64,000 nucleotides of DNA, from contig NZ_LR134476.1 of assembly GCF_900637955.1 (NCBI RefSeq), positions 1,612,001 to 1,676,000 on the forward strand, in the 5' to 3' direction. A program made the translations under genes and the position numbers. Source of the stretch: Trueperella bialowiezensis (GTDB lineage: Bacteria > Actinomycetota > Actinomycetes > Actinomycetales > Actinomycetaceae). Below the pieces are notes generated by a model, which had not been told where the DNA came from, did no database searches, and saw nothing but the letters and a program-made list of their open reading frames with translations. Below, one piece after another: positions 11,966 through 21,003 of the stretch (positions are counted from its first letter, which is position 1; every line of letters starts with the position of its first letter).

Positions 11966-12971
11966 GCTCACTGCCACACTTGCGGGGGCAGCACTCCTAT
12001 TGGCTGGATGCTCATCTGGCGATTCGGTTCCCTCTGCTACCTCGGGAAATGCCGCCCACGAGGTGATCGACGCGGAGAAATATACGCAGATCGCCACGGA
12101 GGCGAAGGAGTCGATTGACGCCGCAAACGCGAGCCTTGATCCTGAATCGTTAACAAACCGGATTGGCGGCCCGGCGCGCACCTATCGCGGCGCGCAGCTC
12201 AAACTTGAATCGTTGCTGGGGGATTCCTACTCGCTGGATCCCATGCCTGTCGAAGTTGAAGCTGAACCAATTTCTTCGGGGAGTGCATTCCCGCGCACCA
12301 TGATTACGGCGGTTGCCCCGCGTGATGGCCGTAATCTCAGCACGCTATCCGTGTGGAGCCAGAATGATCCGCGCTCGAACTACCAGCTGTGGGCCGATGT
12401 GGAACTGTTCCCCGGGGTCAAAGTTCCCGATCTGGTGAACCAACTGAACGATAAGCCCGGCTTCCCTGAGGTGGAGGCGGGCGACTATGCGGTTGATCCG
12501 AGTAAGGTTCTGGAACAATACGCGCTCTATAACGGCACGCGCCAGCAGCAACAGATCGTGTTCACGGAAGGCGATCCGCTGTTCCATCAGATCGCTGCTC
12601 AGCAAGATACGTTCGTCCAGTCGCTCGGCGATCTCGGAACGGCGGCTACGAACTTCGCTGTCGGGGAAAGTGGCGTGCGTGGGGTGTCAACCGAAAATGG
12701 TGGACTGGTGATTGTGGGAGAGATGACCTACGACGTCGTTATCACCAAAACTGCCGAGGGCGCCACGCTACGAATTGGTGGCGAAATCGGTGCGTTGCAT
12801 GCAAATTCTGGCGAGAACGCGATGCTCGAGATCTCTCACGAGGGGCGAGCTAGATATGCCACGACTGTAGCGTTCTATGTGCCACCTGCTGGCCAGGACG
12901 CGGTCGTATCCGTTATTGGTGCTTCGAAGCCAACATTAATTAGTGTGGAGAACGTAGCACCTGAGGAATAG
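11955..12971 (+). CDS. Lipoprotein of unknown function
   Basis: This 338-aa protein starts MMRKLTATLAGAALLLAGC: a short basic n-region, a hydrophobic core and the lipobox LLAGC with the lipidated Cys at residue 19. ATG 11955 or 11958 is chosen because GAAGGGAGAAG precedes it and the signal peptide begins there. The frame extends further upstream but only inside the previous gene. The mature part has no recognised domain. The C-terminal third is predicted beta-rich (GGLVIVGEMTYDVVITKTAEG, then AMLEISHEGRARYATTVAFYV). It sits in an operon with the membrane protein before it and the YbbN-like gene after it. Confidence 0.75.
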   Translation: MMRKLTATLAGAALLLAGCSSGDSVPSATSGNAAHEVIDAEKYTQIATEAKESIDAANASLDPESLTNRIGGPARTYRGAQLKLESLLGDSYSLDPMPVEVEAEPISSGSAFPRTMITAVAPRDGRNLSTLSVWSQNDPRSNYQLWADVELFPGVKVPDLVNQLNDKPGFPEVEAGDYAVDPSKVLEQYALYNGTRQQQQIVFTEGDPLFHQIAAQQDTFVQSLGDLGTAATNFAVGESGVRGVSTENGGLVIVGEMTYDVVITKTAEGATLRIGGEIGALHANSGENAMLEISHEGRARYATTVAFYVPPAGQDAVVSVIGASKPTLISVENVAPEE

Positions 12972-12988
12972 TCCAAGAGGAGACATTG

Positions 12989-13891
12989 ATGAGTGGAGTT
13001 TACGATCTATCTGCATTTCAGAAGAAGGACGACGCCGGGGGTGGTGACACCGTTCCGGGGCCTTACGTTCTCGCTGTGACGGCGCAGAACCTGCAGGGCG
13101 TTATTAACACGTCTGCTCAGCTGCCGGTGATCGCCGCGTTCCACTCGGATAAATCTCAGAACTCCCAGGCGTTGATTGGGATGCTTAGCAAGCTCGTCAA
13201 TGAGCACAAGGGCCGCTTCCAGTTGGCTACCGTGGACGTTGACGAGAATTCGGATGTGGCGCAGGCGTTTGGTGTGAACGCGGTGCCGGCCGCCGTCGCA
13301 ATCTTGCAAGGCCAGCCGATTCCGCTGTTCCAGGGGCTTCCCGACGACGCCCAGTTAACCGATACGATCGCAAAGATTTTGCAGGCGGCGAGCGAATACG
13401 GCATGACGGGCGTGCTCGATGGCGACGCCGATGCCACCCCGCCCGAACCTGAAATCCCACCTTTACACAAAGCTGGTCTTGAAGCCTTGGAGAAGGGCGA
13501 CGTCGAAGCCGCACACGCCGCATACTCTGAGGCACTCGCGCAGAATCCGGCCGATTCTGAAGCACAAACCGCGCTTTATCAGATCGAACTCATCCAGCGG
13601 ATCGCGCAGATGAATCCCGATGGCGACACCCAGGCGACGCAGAAGATTCTTACGGCTGCACAGTCCGCGCCGTTGACTGACGTTGACTCTCACCTCAAGG
13701 CCGCTGATCTCGAGTTTTCCTATCAGCGCCCGGACGCCGCGTTCAGGAGGCTTATCGACGTCATCAAAGCCACCAGCGGTGAGGAACGAGAGAAGGCACG
13801 CGAGAGGCTGCTTGCCTACTTCGATATTCTCGGCCCGGAGCAGCCGGTTGTTGCGCAGGCCCGGAAGGCGCTCGCGAACGCGCTGTTTTAA
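12989..13891 (+). CDS. YbbN-like thioredoxin-fold/TPR protein lacking the CxxC site
   Basis: This 300-aa protein has a thioredoxin fold (about residues 30-135) with PVIAAFHSDKSQNS where active thioredoxins have WCGPC. Both cysteines are replaced, so disulfide exchange is unlikely. The cis-proline segment GVNAVPAAVAIL is kept. The C-terminal 150 residues are helical repeats (HKAGLEALEKGDVEAAHAAYSEAL...), as in YbbN/CnoX co-chaperones. ATG 12989 has AGAGGAGA upstream; a TTG three bases earlier is less likely. The last 4 bases overlap the stop of the convergent GH13 gene. Confidence 0.85.
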   Translation: MSGVYDLSAFQKKDDAGGGDTVPGPYVLAVTAQNLQGVINTSAQLPVIAAFHSDKSQNSQALIGMLSKLVNEHKGRFQLATVDVDENSDVAQAFGVNAVPAAVAILQGQPIPLFQGLPDDAQLTDTIAKILQAASEYGMTGVLDGDADATPPEPEIPPLHKAGLEALEKGDVEAAHAAYSEALAQNPADSEAQTALYQIELIQRIAQMNPDGDTQATQKILTAAQSAPLTDVDSHLKAADLEFSYQRPDAAFRRLIDVIKATSGEEREKARERLLAYFDILGPEQPVVAQARKALANALF

Positions 13892-15594
13892 TCTGTGGTA
13901 AACCACACGGCTGCGTTCGGCGGCACGCTACGCGCCGCGTCCTGAGCGAGATTCTCGCCCAGGTTGCGTGATTGTATGATGATCCGCGCCTGATCTGGGA
14001 GCGGTGCCGGGGTGTCGAACGTGATGATCACGTGCACGTCCGCCCGCCCACTCAGCCGGGACACATAGTGTAAATACGGCGCTACTTCGTCGGTTTCATA
14101 GAGGCTGGCCCGCGCCATCTGGAGGCGCTTACGTTGCGCAAACAACCGCCGGAAGAGGCTGAGCGTAGATTCCGGGTCACGATCTTGCACGTCGGCTGCA
14201 AGTTCGTGCGCGCTGTCGAGGTGCGGCAGCCACGATACGCCCGAGGGGGAGAATCCATAGCCGGGGGCGTCAGCTTGCCAGGGTATGGGAACTCGGCAGC
14301 CGTCCCGTCCTGCCTCAGCACCCTTCGTGCGGAAAAACGCGGGATCTTGACGCACCGAGTCAGGAAGTGCCATGTGTTCGGGCAAACCCAGTTCCTCTCC
14401 CTGGTAGATGTAACACGAACCGGGCAGAGCCGCCTGCAAGACGTGAGCTGCTAGCGCGCGGTTGAAACCTAGCACAGCATCTGGCTGTTCATCGCCCGGC
14501 CGGATCCCGTTCGGCCCCTTGCCGGTTTTACTTAAACCGAATCGAGAAACCGCGCGAACCACGTCGTGGTTGGACAGCACCCAGGTAGTTGGCGCGCCCA
14601 CTGCGTCCATCGCGGCCAGCGATTCCCGGATGGTGTGACGGTACGAATCGACAGTGTAGGGAGCCGAGAGGAAATCGAAGTTAAAGGCTTGGTACATTTC
14701 ATCGGGACGGACGTAGTTGGCCAGATCGCTCAAGTCATCGACCCACGCTTCGGCAACCAACGCCTTGTCAGTTCCGTATTCGTTGAGCACGGCCCGCCAT
14801 TCGCGATAGATCTCGTGAACCTCAGGGCGGTTCCACTGCGGCGGCGGAGGGATACTGCCGGCGGCGTCGCCGGAACCGGCGACCATGTCGTAATGGTATT
14901 GCCAGTTCGGTAGCTGCGGATCTTTCACTAACCCGTGAGCCACGTCAACACGGAAACCATCCACGCCCAGATCAAGCCAGTACCGCAAAATATCGCGGAA
15001 TTCCGCCCGTACCTTCGGATTGCGCCAGTTCAGATCCGGCTGGGAGGAATCGAACAGGTGCAGATACCAGCTCCGGTCATCTTCCCATGCGGATCCCGGC
15101 GCGTCGGGGCGTTCGCACACTCGCGTCCACGCCGCGCCACCAAAAACCGAAAGCCAATCGGTAGGTGGTTCGTCGGTCTCGTCGACGAACCAGTAAAGTT
15201 CACGCTCGGGGGCATGTGGGTTTGTGAGCGCAGCTTGAAACCACTCGTGTTGATCCGAGGTGTGGTTAGGAACCAAGTCCACGATGATTCGCAACCCGCA
15301 ACCGTGGGCTGCGGCAATCAGCCGCGTGGCGTCGTCGTTCGTGCCAAACATCGGATCAACTTGCCTGTAATTTGCGACGTCGTAACCGGCGTCCTTCTGG
15401 GGAGAAAGATAGAAAGGCGACAGCCACAGGGCGTCTACGCCCAGATCGCGCAGGTAGCCGAGCTTGGAGATGATGCCCGGCAAGCCGCCGATTGGCCCGG
15501 ATGAGGACGCGAAAGAACGTGGATAGATCTGGTAGATCACCCCTTCACGCCACCACTCGCTGGCTGGGGTTTCCGTGTGAAGCAACAAAGTCAT
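13888..15594 (-). CDS. GH13 alpha-glucosidase / oligo-1,6-glucosidase
   Basis: This 568-aa enzyme opens with WWREGVIYQIYPRSFASS, the usual start of the alpha-glucosidase/oligo-1,6-glucosidase branch of GH13. The conserved regions are DLVPNHTS, the nucleophile Asp in GFRVDVAH, the acid Glu in LVAEAWVDD, and the stabiliser Asp in VLSNHDVVR. It lacks a signal peptide, so it acts in the cytosol on imported maltodextrins. It lies 30 bp downstream of the LacI gene on the same strand and is probably co-transcribed with it. The exact linkage preference cannot be decided by eye. Confidence 0.9.
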   Translation of the reverse strand: MTLLLHTETPASEWWREGVIYQIYPRSFASSSGPIGGLPGIISKLGYLRDLGVDALWLSPFYLSPQKDAGYDVANYRQVDPMFGTNDDATRLIAAAHGCGLRIIVDLVPNHTSDQHEWFQAALTNPHAPERELYWFVDETDEPPTDWLSVFGGAAWTRVCERPDAPGSAWEDDRSWYLHLFDSSQPDLNWRNPKVRAEFRDILRYWLDLGVDGFRVDVAHGLVKDPQLPNWQYHYDMVAGSGDAAGSIPPPPQWNRPEVHEIYREWRAVLNEYGTDKALVAEAWVDDLSDLANYVRPDEMYQAFNFDFLSAPYTVDSYRHTIRESLAAMDAVGAPTTWVLSNHDVVRAVSRFGLSKTGKGPNGIRPGDEQPDAVLGFNRALAAHVLQAALPGSCYIYQGEELGLPEHMALPDSVRQDPAFFRTKGAEAGRDGCRVPIPWQADAPGYGFSPSGVSWLPHLDSAHELAADVQDRDPESTLSLFRRLFAQRKRLQMARASLYETDEVAPYLHYVSRLSGRADVHVIITFDTPAPLPDQARIIIQSRNLGENLAQDAARSVPPNAAVWFTTD

Positions 15595-15624
15595 TAGGGT
15601 GTGATACCTCGATTGGTTGGAGTG

Positions 15625-16632
15625 TTACTTGCGGGCGGCGGTTGAGCCACGAACTATGAGTTCGGGATCGAAACTCATCTTGCCTATATCCACCTGCATG
15701 CCTTTGATAAGAGCAACGAGGGTTGATACGGCTGCTTCCGTTATTGCCTTGACTGGTTGGCGGAGCGTCGTTAGCGGAGGATCGGAAAATCCGGTTACAG
15801 GCGAATCGTCAAAGCCGACAATGGAGATGTCGCTCGGCACAGATATCCCGGCAGCTTTGCAGTGGCGGACCGCACCCAGTGCCATCATGTCCGAGCCGCA
15901 GATAATGGCAGTACAGCCGGCGCCAATCAGTTGAGCTGCCGCGCCTGCGCCCCCGTTGACCGTGTAAAGCGTGTGAACAACGCGCGGCTGTTCGTGCGGG
16001 TGCGAGTGGCGCATTGCGTCAATAAACGCTTCCGTCTTGTGAAGCGATGGGATAAAACGTAGGGGACCAGATGCAAAACCGATCTTCTGATGGCCCAGAC
16101 TAGTTAAGTGACAGACAGCTTGCCGGATTGCGTCGGCGTCGTCGGTAGAAAAATCAGGGTTGCGTAAGCCAGGGTGCGCACCGTTGATGGTCACGAAAGG
16201 AATCTTGCGCGCAATAATACGCTCGTACCTGGAAATATTCGCCGTCGAATCCGCGTGCAAGCCAGAAACGAAAACAAATCCGGCTACGCGATGGGCAAGC
16301 ATCGTTTCAACGTAGGAATCCTCGGTAGTCCCTCCGGCCATCTGGGTGCCCAGTAGGGGAGTGTACCCCTGAAGTGAAAGTGCCGAAACTATCGATTGCG
16401 TGAAGAACGGGAAAATAGGGTTTGTCAATTCGGGAACTATCATGCCGACCAGCCCGCCGCCGTGTTCCCGTAAGGTTTTGGGGCGCTCATAACCCAGAAG
16501 GTCAAGTGCAGCAACTACAGCTTGCCGCGTTTTAGGCGCCACAGAACTCTTTGCATTGAGTACACGCGACACGGTAGCAGTGGAAACACCGGCTTGAGCG
16601 GCTATGTCTGCCAACCGAATCCGATGAGCCAT
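15625..16632 (-). CDS. LacI-family regulator of the maltodextrin locus
   Basis: This 335-aa regulator starts at ATG 16632, preceded by GGAGGGG. The frame stays open upstream but the helix-turn-helix IRLADIAAQAGVSTATVSRVLN must be near the N-terminus. The hinge follows (about residues 45-60), then a periplasmic-binding-like sugar domain. It is divergent from malE with about 306 bp between, and co-directional with the GH13 gene. It most likely represses malEFG and its own operon until maltose or maltodextrin binds (inference from context). Confidence 0.9.
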   Translation of the reverse strand: MAHRIRLADIAAQAGVSTATVSRVLNAKSSVAPKTRQAVVAALDLLGYERPKTLREHGGGLVGMIVPELTNPIFPFFTQSIVSALSLQGYTPLLGTQMAGGTTEDSYVETMLAHRVAGFVFVSGLHADSTANISRYERIIARKIPFVTINGAHPGLRNPDFSTDDADAIRQAVCHLTSLGHQKIGFASGPLRFIPSLHKTEAFIDAMRHSHPHEQPRVVHTLYTVNGGAGAAAQLIGAGCTAIICGSDMMALGAVRHCKAAGISVPSDISIVGFDDSPVTGFSDPPLTTLRQPVKAITEAAVSTLVALIKGMQVDIGKMSFDPELIVRGSTAARK

Positions 16633-16689
16633 GGATCCCCTCCATGAAGATAGGTCGTCATTGTCCTGCGAAAATGATAACGAAAGTGC

Positions 16690-16719
16690 AACAAGTTTTC
16701 GAAAATCTTGCAAAATTGC
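16690..16719. promoter_or_regulatory. Candidate LacI-type operator region between regulator and malE
   Basis: Dyad-rich AT patch: the palindrome TTTTCGAAAA at 16696-16705 is flanked by CAAG and CTTG, and is followed at once by GCAAAATTGC (16710-16719), whose outer GCAA/TTGC arms are self-complementary. LacI proteins bind such 14-20 bp dyads. It lies about 60 bp in front of the LacI start and well upstream of the malE -10 box. Binding is inferred only. Confidence 0.4.
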
Positions 16720-16826
16720 TCTGCTTCAGAGGCGCCGAAAAAGAGTAATCCCTGATAAATAAGGGGTTTGAAGAACTGCCTTTTTGCAAAGATACTGAAA
16801 AGCGGTGCAGTGAAGTTACGGAATCC

Positions 16827-16832
16827 TATAAT
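16827..16832 (+). promoter_or_regulatory. Candidate malE -10 box and leader hairpin
   Basis: TATAAT at 16827-16832 is about 105 bp before ATG 16939, with no good -35, as expected for an activated or repressor-controlled promoter. The transcribed leader contains TAACCTC (16881-16887), loop AATGC and GAGGTTA (16893-16899), a perfect 7-bp hairpin that could stabilise the 5' end. Confidence 0.4.
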
Positions 16833-16938
16833 CGCAGTTAACACTACGCGGGCGAGGAGGCTCAGCGGGTGACGCGCGGCTAACCTCAATGCGAGGTTAC
16901 AGTGAACACACACAATTTCATGAATACGAGGAGAAAAA

Positions 16939-18183
16939 ATGCGACGGAGCATTGCTCTTATGGCATCGGCAGGACTGGCGTTGACGCTCGCCGCCTGCTC
17001 AAATAACGACGGCGGCGAGAAGCCTTCGGCTGACGCCACCAAGCAGGAACAGACCTCTGAAAACAGCGGCGGTAAGCTGGTTATTTGGACGGACGCGAAC
17101 CGGGAACCGGCGTTCAAGATGGCAGCTGAGAACTACAAGGCAAATACTGGTAACGAAGTTGAACTCGTAGTTAAAGAAAATGACCAGATGCGCTCTGAGT
17201 TCGCCTCACAGGCAGCAGCCGGTGAAGGTCCGGACATCGTGTTTGGCGCACATGATTGGCTCGGTGAGTTCGTGACCAACGGCCTCGTAGCTCCGGTAGA
17301 ACTTGGCGATAAGGCGAAGGAATTCAATGACCTCGCGGTTCAGGCCTTTACGTATGAGGGAACAACGTACGGAGTTCCCTACGCAGTAGAAAACCTTGCA
17401 ATTATTCGCAACGCTGATCTGGTTGATTCGACTCCGGCAACTTTCGACGAAATGATCGCCAAGGGCAAGGAGGCGGGCGTCCAGTACCCGTTCATCATGC
17501 AAATTGGCAGCGAGGGTGACCCGTACACGATGTATCCGTTCGAAGCCTCGTTCTCTGGCTCGGTGTTTGAACTCGACAGCGATGGTGGCTACACGAAGAA
17601 ACTCAACCTCGGAGGCGAACAGGGGCTCGCGTTTGCCAAGTGGCTTTCCGCAAACGGCCAGGGTGGCACGGGCGTTCTAGACACCAACGTGAACTATGAC
17701 ATCGCGGTCGAAGCTTTCAAGAATGGACAGTCGCCCTATATTTTGGGTGGCCCGTGGATGCTGGGAGATTTCAAGGATATGAATATCTCAGTCGATCCGA
17801 TTCCAACCACGGGTGATAAGCCGGCATCACCGTTCCTTGGCGTGCAAGGCGGTTTCGTCAATGCCGGATCGAAGAACCAGTTGCTCGCTACAGACTTCCT
17901 TGTTAACTACGTGGGCTCAAAGCAGGTGCAAGACGAGTTGTACAAGATCGGCCAGCGTCTGCCCGCGCTGACCGAATCTGCCACTGCCGCTCAGTCTGAT
18001 CCACTGATGGCTGGCTTTGCTGCTGCTGGTAAGGATGCGCTTCCGATGCCGTCTCTGCCAGAGATGGGTGCTGTGTGGACCTTCTGGGGCAAGACGGAAG
18101 CACAGATCCTGCAAGGCGATTCCGACCCAGCAGGGGTGTGGGAAAAGATGATCTCTGATATCGAAGCAGAGATAGCGAAGTAA
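16939..18183 (+). CDS. malE: Maltose/maltodextrin ABC transporter substrate-binding lipoprotein
   Basis: This 414-aa lipoprotein has a signal peptide ending LTLAAC with Cys20 as lipid anchor. The mature protein begins with an Asp/Ser/Thr-rich linker, then KLVIWTDANREPAFKMAAENYKA, typical of the MalE cluster of family 1 binding proteins. Aromatic residues expected to stack on glucose rings are visible in GPWMLGDF and VWTFWGK. GAGGAG lies 8 nt before ATG 16939. A strong hairpin follows the gene, so it is probably made in excess over malF and malG. Confidence 0.92.
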   Translation: MRRSIALMASAGLALTLAACSNNDGGEKPSADATKQEQTSENSGGKLVIWTDANREPAFKMAAENYKANTGNEVELVVKENDQMRSEFASQAAAGEGPDIVFGAHDWLGEFVTNGLVAPVELGDKAKEFNDLAVQAFTYEGTTYGVPYAVENLAIIRNADLVDSTPATFDEMIAKGKEAGVQYPFIMQIGSEGDPYTMYPFEASFSGSVFELDSDGGYTKKLNLGGEQGLAFAKWLSANGQGGTGVLDTNVNYDIAVEAFKNGQSPYILGGPWMLGDFKDMNISVDPIPTTGDKPASPFLGVQGGFVNAGSKNQLLATDFLVNYVGSKQVQDELYKIGQRLPALTESATAAQSDPLMAGFAAAGKDALPMPSLPEMGAVWTFWGKTEAQILQGDSDPAGVWEKMISDIEAEIAK

Positions 18184-18197
18184 GAAATCGAATGAGG

Positions 18198-18233
18198 GCC
18201 GGTGCCGGCGAGTAAGAACTAGCCGGCACCGGC
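18198..18233 (+). terminator. malE-malF intercistronic hairpin
   Basis: Perfect 12-bp arms GCCGGTGCCGGC and GCCGGCACCGGC with a 12-nt loop, followed by TTAT rather than a long T run. It probably acts as a partial terminator or as a 3' block to exonucleases that raises malE over malFG output. Confidence 0.65.
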
Positions 18234-18288
18234 TTATCAAGTCACGACCTGGCAAAGGTCGCGCCTCAATAAAACTCGAGGAGGAACC

Positions 18289-19902
18289 ATGTCAATGACG
18301 GTTCAGTCCGAGGCGAGTAAGGCAAGGCAACGGCGTCGTCAAGAAAATCGCAAGAAGGATTCGCAAGCCACGAACTGGTCTCCTGGTTTCATTGCCAAAC
18401 TTATTCTTATGGCATTGGTGAATGCCCTCGGCATACATGTTATATTCACTGCTTTCGGCCAAGGCTCTTGGCTGCTAGGGATCCTGATGGTAGCCCTAGT
18501 TATTTTCACTGACTGGGTGTATTTTTCTAAACGTACCCTCGCACTGAAGTACTTGACGCCTGGGCTGATCTTTCTGCTCGTCTTTCAAGCGTTCACGATC
18601 GTCTATACGGGCTATATTGCTTTTACGAACTACGGCCATCAGCACACGCTTAATAAATCGCAAGCAATTAACGCTCTAGTGCTCCAAAATAGCTTCAAAC
18701 GTGTGGAGGGTTCCCCACAGTACCCGCTCGCGCTCGTACATAAGGACGGCGAACTCGGATTCGCCGTCCTTGCCGACGGAGAGCTCAAAGTAGGTAGCGC
18801 AGATCAACCCCTTGAAAAGGTCGCGGGTGAGATCGATGGCAACCGAATCGTCACAGTGGAGGGTTGGGAGCCGCTGACCGGTGCAGATCTTACGGCACGA
18901 CAGCAAGAGATAACACAGTTGCGAGTTCCACTCAGCTCGGATCCGGAGGCCGGTACGATAGGAACGCAAACCGGAACCACGGCTTTCGAGTTCACGTCGT
19001 CGTTAAAATACGACGACGAACGCGACGCGATGGTTGACACGGAAACAGGCAAGGTGTACTTCGCAAACGACGAGGTAGGCTTCTTCGAAAGCCAGACCGG
19101 TGAGAAGCTCGGCGTGGGCTGGCGGGTGAACGTCGGATTCGATAACTTCATCCAGGGCTTTTCCGATTCTCGCTACGCTCAGCCGTTTGCATCCGTGCTG
19201 ATCTGGAATGTCATATTCGCGGCAATGTCGGTTCTTACCACGTTCCTTTTGGGCATGGTCTTAGCCATCGTTATGAACGACGAGCGAATGAAGGGGCGCA
19301 AGTTCTATCGCACAATGATGCTGCTACCTTATGCGTTCCCATCATTCATGACAGCGTTCCTTTTTGCTGGCCTGATGAATGCTCGATATGGGTTCTTCAA
19401 CGAGCTACTGGGCATGGAAATTCCGTGGTTGACTGACCCCACGATGGCGAAAGTATCAGTAATTTTAGTGAACCTGTGGATGGGCTTCCCATACATGTTC
19501 TTAATCGTGACAGGGGCGCTGCAATCGATCCCCGGAGACCTGGTTGAGGCAGCAAAGATTGATGGGGCTTCCACCTTCCAAGTGTGGCGCAACGTTACCT
19601 TCCCGCAGCTGATGATCTCACTAACGCCGCTGCTGATTTCCTCTTTCGCGTTCAACTTCAATAATTTTAATTTGATTTACATGTTGAACGGCGGCGGCCC
19701 AGCGATGTCAGATGCATCTGTTCCAGTTGGGCACACAGATATTTTGATCTCTATGGTTTACAAGATCGCTGGCCTGACAGGCGAGGCGTTGCCGAACTAC
19801 GGTTTGGCAGCCGCAATGTCGCTTGTCATCTTCCTGATCGTGGGGAGCGTCTCGCTCTACTCGTTTAAGAAATCAAATGCGTTCGAAGGGTTGGGATCGT
19901 AA
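18289..19902 (+). CDS. malF: Maltose/maltodextrin ABC transporter permease MalF
   Basis: This 537-aa permease has a basic cytosolic N-terminus, then three membrane helices. A large outer loop (about residues 130-290) corresponds to the MalF P2 loop that clasps MalE. The permease core follows, with the EAA motif EAAKIDGASTFQVWRNVTFPQL that docks on the ATPase. The C-terminal motif NGGGPA is typical. AGGAGG lies before ATG 18289. No MalK-type ATPase is in this window; in actinobacteria a shared ATPase (MsiK type) encoded elsewhere often serves these permeases. Confidence 0.93.
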   Translation: MSMTVQSEASKARQRRRQENRKKDSQATNWSPGFIAKLILMALVNALGIHVIFTAFGQGSWLLGILMVALVIFTDWVYFSKRTLALKYLTPGLIFLLVFQAFTIVYTGYIAFTNYGHQHTLNKSQAINALVLQNSFKRVEGSPQYPLALVHKDGELGFAVLADGELKVGSADQPLEKVAGEIDGNRIVTVEGWEPLTGADLTARQQEITQLRVPLSSDPEAGTIGTQTGTTAFEFTSSLKYDDERDAMVDTETGKVYFANDEVGFFESQTGEKLGVGWRVNVGFDNFIQGFSDSRYAQPFASVLIWNVIFAAMSVLTTFLLGMVLAIVMNDERMKGRKFYRTMMLLPYAFPSFMTAFLFAGLMNARYGFFNELLGMEIPWLTDPTMAKVSVILVNLWMGFPYMFLIVTGALQSIPGDLVEAAKIDGASTFQVWRNVTFPQLMISLTPLLISSFAFNFNNFNLIYMLNGGGPAMSDASVPVGHTDILISMVYKIAGLTGEALPNYGLAAAMSLVIFLIVGSVSLYSFKKSNAFEGLGS

Positions 19903-20822
19903 TGAGCTTAGATCAAGAGAATATGACGGGCGATGCTCGTTCTGCCCAACTTCAGGTGCGCGATAACCGGATGCCCGTCGGGCAATGGTTCCGTGAGCTA
20001 GGGTTCCGCCACGTGGTTGGAATTGTTGCCGTGGTGTATGCTGCCTTCCCGATTGTGTACATCGTGTCAGCGGCTCTCAATCCGAATATTTCAACCACGC
20101 TTACGGGTGCGAATGATCTGTTTGCAAACGTATCGACGCAGAATTTTCAGGAGCTTTCGGACACCATGTTTTGGACGTGGCTGAAGAATACGCTCATCAT
20201 TGGGGTGGCGACGGCGGTTGGCACTGTCCTGATGGGGGCTGCGGCGGCATACGCCTTTTCGCGGTACCGTTTCAAGGGGCGGAAAGTGACTCTCATGTCG
20301 CTTATGGTGATCCAAATGTTCCCGCAGTTGTTGACTTTTGTGGCGATCTTCTTGCTCCTTACCACACTGGGGGACATCATTCCTTGGTTGGGGATAGATT
20401 CGAAGATAGCACTGATCTGTGTTTACCTTGGCGGTGCGCTGGGCGCTAACACGTTCCTCATGTACGGATTTTTCAATTCGATCCCGATGGAGCTTGATGA
20501 GGCAGCTAAAATTGACGGTGCCTCGCACGGCCAAGTGTACTGGACGATCATCATGCCGCTGGTGATCCCTATTCTTGCGGTTGTCGGTCTGCTGTCCTTC
20601 ATTTCGGCATTCAATGATTTCATTCTTTCCCGTACGATCCTTACCAGTCAGTCAAACTGGACTCTTGCGGTGGGAATGAATTTGTGGGTTGGTGGAAATG
20701 ACAAGCAGTGGGATTGGTTTGCTGCCGGTTCGGTCATTTCTGCGCTGCCGATCCTGTTGTTGTTCTTGTTCTTGCAAAAGTACATAGTTTCTGGCCTGAC
20801 CGGAGGTGCTGTCAAGGGCTAA
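19902..20822 (+). CDS. malG: Maltose/maltodextrin ABC transporter permease MalG
   Basis: This 306-aa permease has six membrane helices. The EAA motif reads DEAAKIDGASHGQVYWTIIMPL, and the C-terminus QKYIVSGLTGGAVKG is the MalG type that inserts toward the ATPase dimer. The start ATG overlaps the malF stop (TAATG), so translation is coupled. It is the last gene of malEFG, followed by two hairpins. Confidence 0.94.
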   Translation: MSLDQENMTGDARSAQLQVRDNRMPVGQWFRELGFRHVVGIVAVVYAAFPIVYIVSAALNPNISTTLTGANDLFANVSTQNFQELSDTMFWTWLKNTLIIGVATAVGTVLMGAAAAYAFSRYRFKGRKVTLMSLMVIQMFPQLLTFVAIFLLLTTLGDIIPWLGIDSKIALICVYLGGALGANTFLMYGFFNSIPMELDEAAKIDGASHGQVYWTIIMPLVIPILAVVGLLSFISAFNDFILSRTILTSQSNWTLAVGMNLWVGGNDKQWDWFAAGSVISALPILLLFLFLQKYIVSGLTGGAVKG

Positions 20823-20843
20823 GACTTCTTTAGTTCGCAGTAA

Positions 20844-20914
20844 CGCGGTGGGATCTCATAGCCGAAAGTGAATAAGTGTCTGATTGACAGTTCGGTAGGA
20901 TCCCACCGCGTTTT
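20844..20914 (+). terminator. Terminator-like inverted repeat after malG
   Basis: Perfect 12-bp arms CGCGGTGGGATC (20844-20855) and GATCCCACCGCG (20899-20910) are separated by 43 nt and followed by TTTT. The long loop makes it a weaker intrinsic terminator than the hairpin that follows; it could instead be a boundary repeat. Confidence 0.5.
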
Positions 20915-20937
20915 CTGACGGCTCTTGATTGTGAACA

Positions 20938-20974
20938 AGGTGGGGCCGGTGGTCTCAGACCACCGGCCCCACCT
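20938..20974. terminator. Bidirectional hairpin between malG and metE
   Basis: Two 18-nt arms (20938-20955 and 20957-20974) are perfectly complementary around a single central base, giving a very stable GC-rich stem with a tight loop. It separates two convergent transcripts and can serve both. No long T-run is present on either side. Confidence 0.75.
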
Positions 20975-21003
20975 GACTAGGCTCCGAGGAGCTGACGAGG
21001 CTA

